Positions 62,944 through 64,000 of a stretch of 64,000 nucleotides of DNA are shown piece after piece. Both the position numbers and the translations under genes were made by a program. This stretch comes from Olsenella_K absiana (GTDB taxonomy: Bacteria; Actinomycetota; Coriobacteriia; Coriobacteriales; Atopobiaceae): positions 1 through 64,000 of the forward strand of contig NZ_JAZGJQ010000002.1 of assembly GCF_036408855.1 (NCBI RefSeq), read 5' to 3'. Below the pieces are notes generated by a model. The model searched no databases and had not been told where the DNA came from. It saw only the letters and a program-made list of their open reading frames with translations. Numbering within the stretch: position 1 is the stretch's first letter; every line of letters starts with the position of its first letter.

Positions 62944-63354
62944 CCGCCCGGGCCGTCTCGGTCCGCCTCGCGCTAGCGCGGCCGCTGCAGTTTCTCGTGC
63001 CGTATGCTGCATCTCCGGGGCTCGCGCACGGACTCCGCAGGCCTTGGAGCGCGTCGGGCGGACGAAACGCCACCTAGATAACGTTCCGGGATGGGCTTCC
63101 TGGGCAAGCGTCCCGCCCATGGCCTGGTCTCGCGGCGGGTCGGAGGTGGCCCGGCGCAAAGCCATGCACAACGCGGAATTCTGCAGCACCTGTCCCGAGG
63201 TCTTGCAGAACCCAGCCCAGGTGTCGCACCGACCGCCTCGCACAAGCGGCCGAAGGCCTCCTTTCTCCCGACGACTCGCAGTCATCCCTACTCAAGACCC
63301 CGACGCCCCTCGGGCACCCGAGCCCCCCCAGAGCGCGCTTGCCATTAGCCCCTA
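62944..63354. other. Intergenic island between convergent terminators, no gene recognised
   Basis: About 410 bases with no conserved reading frame. A hairpin TTCTGCA (63179-63185) / TGCAGAA (63204-63210) with an inner ACCT/AGGT stem stands out. It could be a small RNA or relic sequence; neither can be shown. Confidence 0.4.
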
Positions 63355-63392
63355 CGTAGGAGAAAGGGGCCCGGGCTCAGGCCCGGACCCCT
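63355..63392 (-). terminator. Terminator of the BCCT transporter gene
   Basis: AGGGG (63365-63369) / CCCCT (63388-63392) with an inner CCGGGC/GCCCGG stem and one mismatch is followed on the reverse strand by TTTCTCC. Confidence 0.75.
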
Positions 63393-63440
63393 AACTGACC
63401 CGCTTTGCGGGATTAGTGCGTTGTCGCCGAGAGGCGCAGG

Positions 63441-64000
63441 CTAGGCCTTCTGGGCCTCCGTCTGGGGAGCTGCCTCCTCGGCCTCGCCCGCGACGGCCTC
63501 GTCAGAGGACAGGGCCTTAACGAGCGAGAACATGACCGCGATCATGATGAAGATGAACGGGAACGCGGCCGCGATGGAGATGGTCTGCAGCGGCTTCAGG
63601 CCACCGGCGATCAGCATGCCGACTGCCATGACGGACTGGATGATGCCCCAGATGAACATCCTCTTCTTAGGCGGGTTGAGGTTGCCGTTGGTGGAGAGCA
63701 TGCCCAGGACGAAGGTGCCGGAGTTGGCCGAGGTGATGAAGAAGGTGCAGAGCAGCACGATGGCGACGAGCGAAATCACGGCGCCGAGCGGGTAGTGCTG
63801 CAGCACGATGAACAGGCCCGTCTCAGGCGTGGCAGCGATCTGCTTCAGCGCGTCGAGGGCGACGGTGCCGACCATGCCCAGGTGGACGCCGAGGGAACCG
63901 AAGACAGAGAACCAAACGATGGAAGCGACGGCGGGAACCAGGACGACACCGGCGACGAACTCGCGGATGGTACGGCCCTTGGAGATGCGGGCGATGAAGA
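63441..64000 (-). CDS. BCCT-family (betaine/choline/carnitine) transporter, C-terminal part
   Basis: The last 186 residues of a BCCT transporter; the start lies beyond the right edge. The visible part runs from FIARISKGRTIREFVAGV through the family helices TFFITSANSGTFVLGMLS and NPPKKRMFIWGIIQ to a soluble Glu/Ala tail. Members import glycine betaine, choline or carnitine, some with Na+. Its position facing the Grd genes suggests it brings in betaine for the reductase. Substrate is inferred. Confidence 0.88.
   Translation of the reverse strand, partial: FIARISKGRTIREFVAGVVLVPAVASIVWFSVFGSLGVHLGMVGTVALDALKQIAATPETGLFIVLQHYPLGAVISLVAIVLLCTFFITSANSGTFVLGMLSTNGNLNPPKKRMFIWGIIQSVMAVGMLIAGGLKPLQTISIAAAFPFIFIMIAVMFSLVKALSSDEAVAGEAEEAAPQTEAQKA

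Noticed and set aside
63044..63394. 116-codon open frame between the YkvI-like and BCCT genes
   Set aside because: No recognisable domain, no ribosome binding site, and it runs into the BCCT terminator.

Overview
The window is about 70% GC with strong third-position G/C bias. Its content points to a strictly anaerobic, sugar- and amino-acid-fermenting member of the Coriobacteriia (Olsenella/Atopobiaceae-like): selenocysteine machinery, a Grd-type reductase, a PPi-type phosphofructokinase, a sucrose PTS and HelD. The taxonomic placement is inference from content and composition; no rRNA gene is present.

Layout. 1-5460: a sucrose locus (GH32 hydrolase, LacI-type regulator, sucrose EIIBCA) whose hydrolase gene is cut by an IS256-family element running off the left edge. 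5.5-8.4 kb: redox and housekeeping enzymes (old-yellow-enzyme oxidoreductase, nitroreductase, Nudix, HIT). 8.7-15.9 kb: a forward run of nucleic-acid motors and a GTPase (Ski2-like DUF3516 helicase, HelD, EngB), ending in an unusual tyrosine phosphatase fused to a degenerate PTS EIIA domain. 16.4-24.3 kb: PepF, a heavy-metal P-type ATPase with an ArsR-type operator, RsmJ, an SBF-family transporter, a small unknown protein and MetY. 24.5-31.1 kb: a six-gene reverse operon in which an OmpR/histidine-kinase pair is co-transcribed with a dlt-like set (adenylating enzyme, carrier protein, MBOAT, SGNH-like protein), suggesting regulated acylation of a cell-envelope polymer. 31.3-48.9 kb: CstA, GNAT, a TIGR00300-family protein, an AI-2E-family permease, two tandem YhgE/Pip proteins, LOG, Tpx, a CLC channel, YqhA, PPi-PFK, a HAD phosphatase and two membrane proteins.

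49.0-61.6 kb is a selenium island. On the reverse strand lie selD, a GT4 glycosyltransferase, tRNA-Sec, selA, selB, yedF and a class-V aminotransferase of the cysteine desulfurase/selenocysteine lyase type. A divergent DUF3343 gene and a LysR regulator follow, then the consumers: grdX, a GrdE/GrdI-type proprotein and a GrdB/GrdH-type selenoprotein. Two genes contain in-frame UGA codons read as selenocysteine, selD (Sec at the catalytic position) and the grdB/grdH-like gene (UxxCxxC motif with a SECIS-like hairpin). A YkvI-like permease and a truncated BCCT (betaine/choline-type) transporter close the window, so the reductase is most likely a betaine reductase, but GrdA, GrdC and GrdD are not in view.

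The least explained items are the glycosyltransferase inside the selenium operon, the phosphatase-pseudoEIIA fusion, and the two-component/dlt-like operon.
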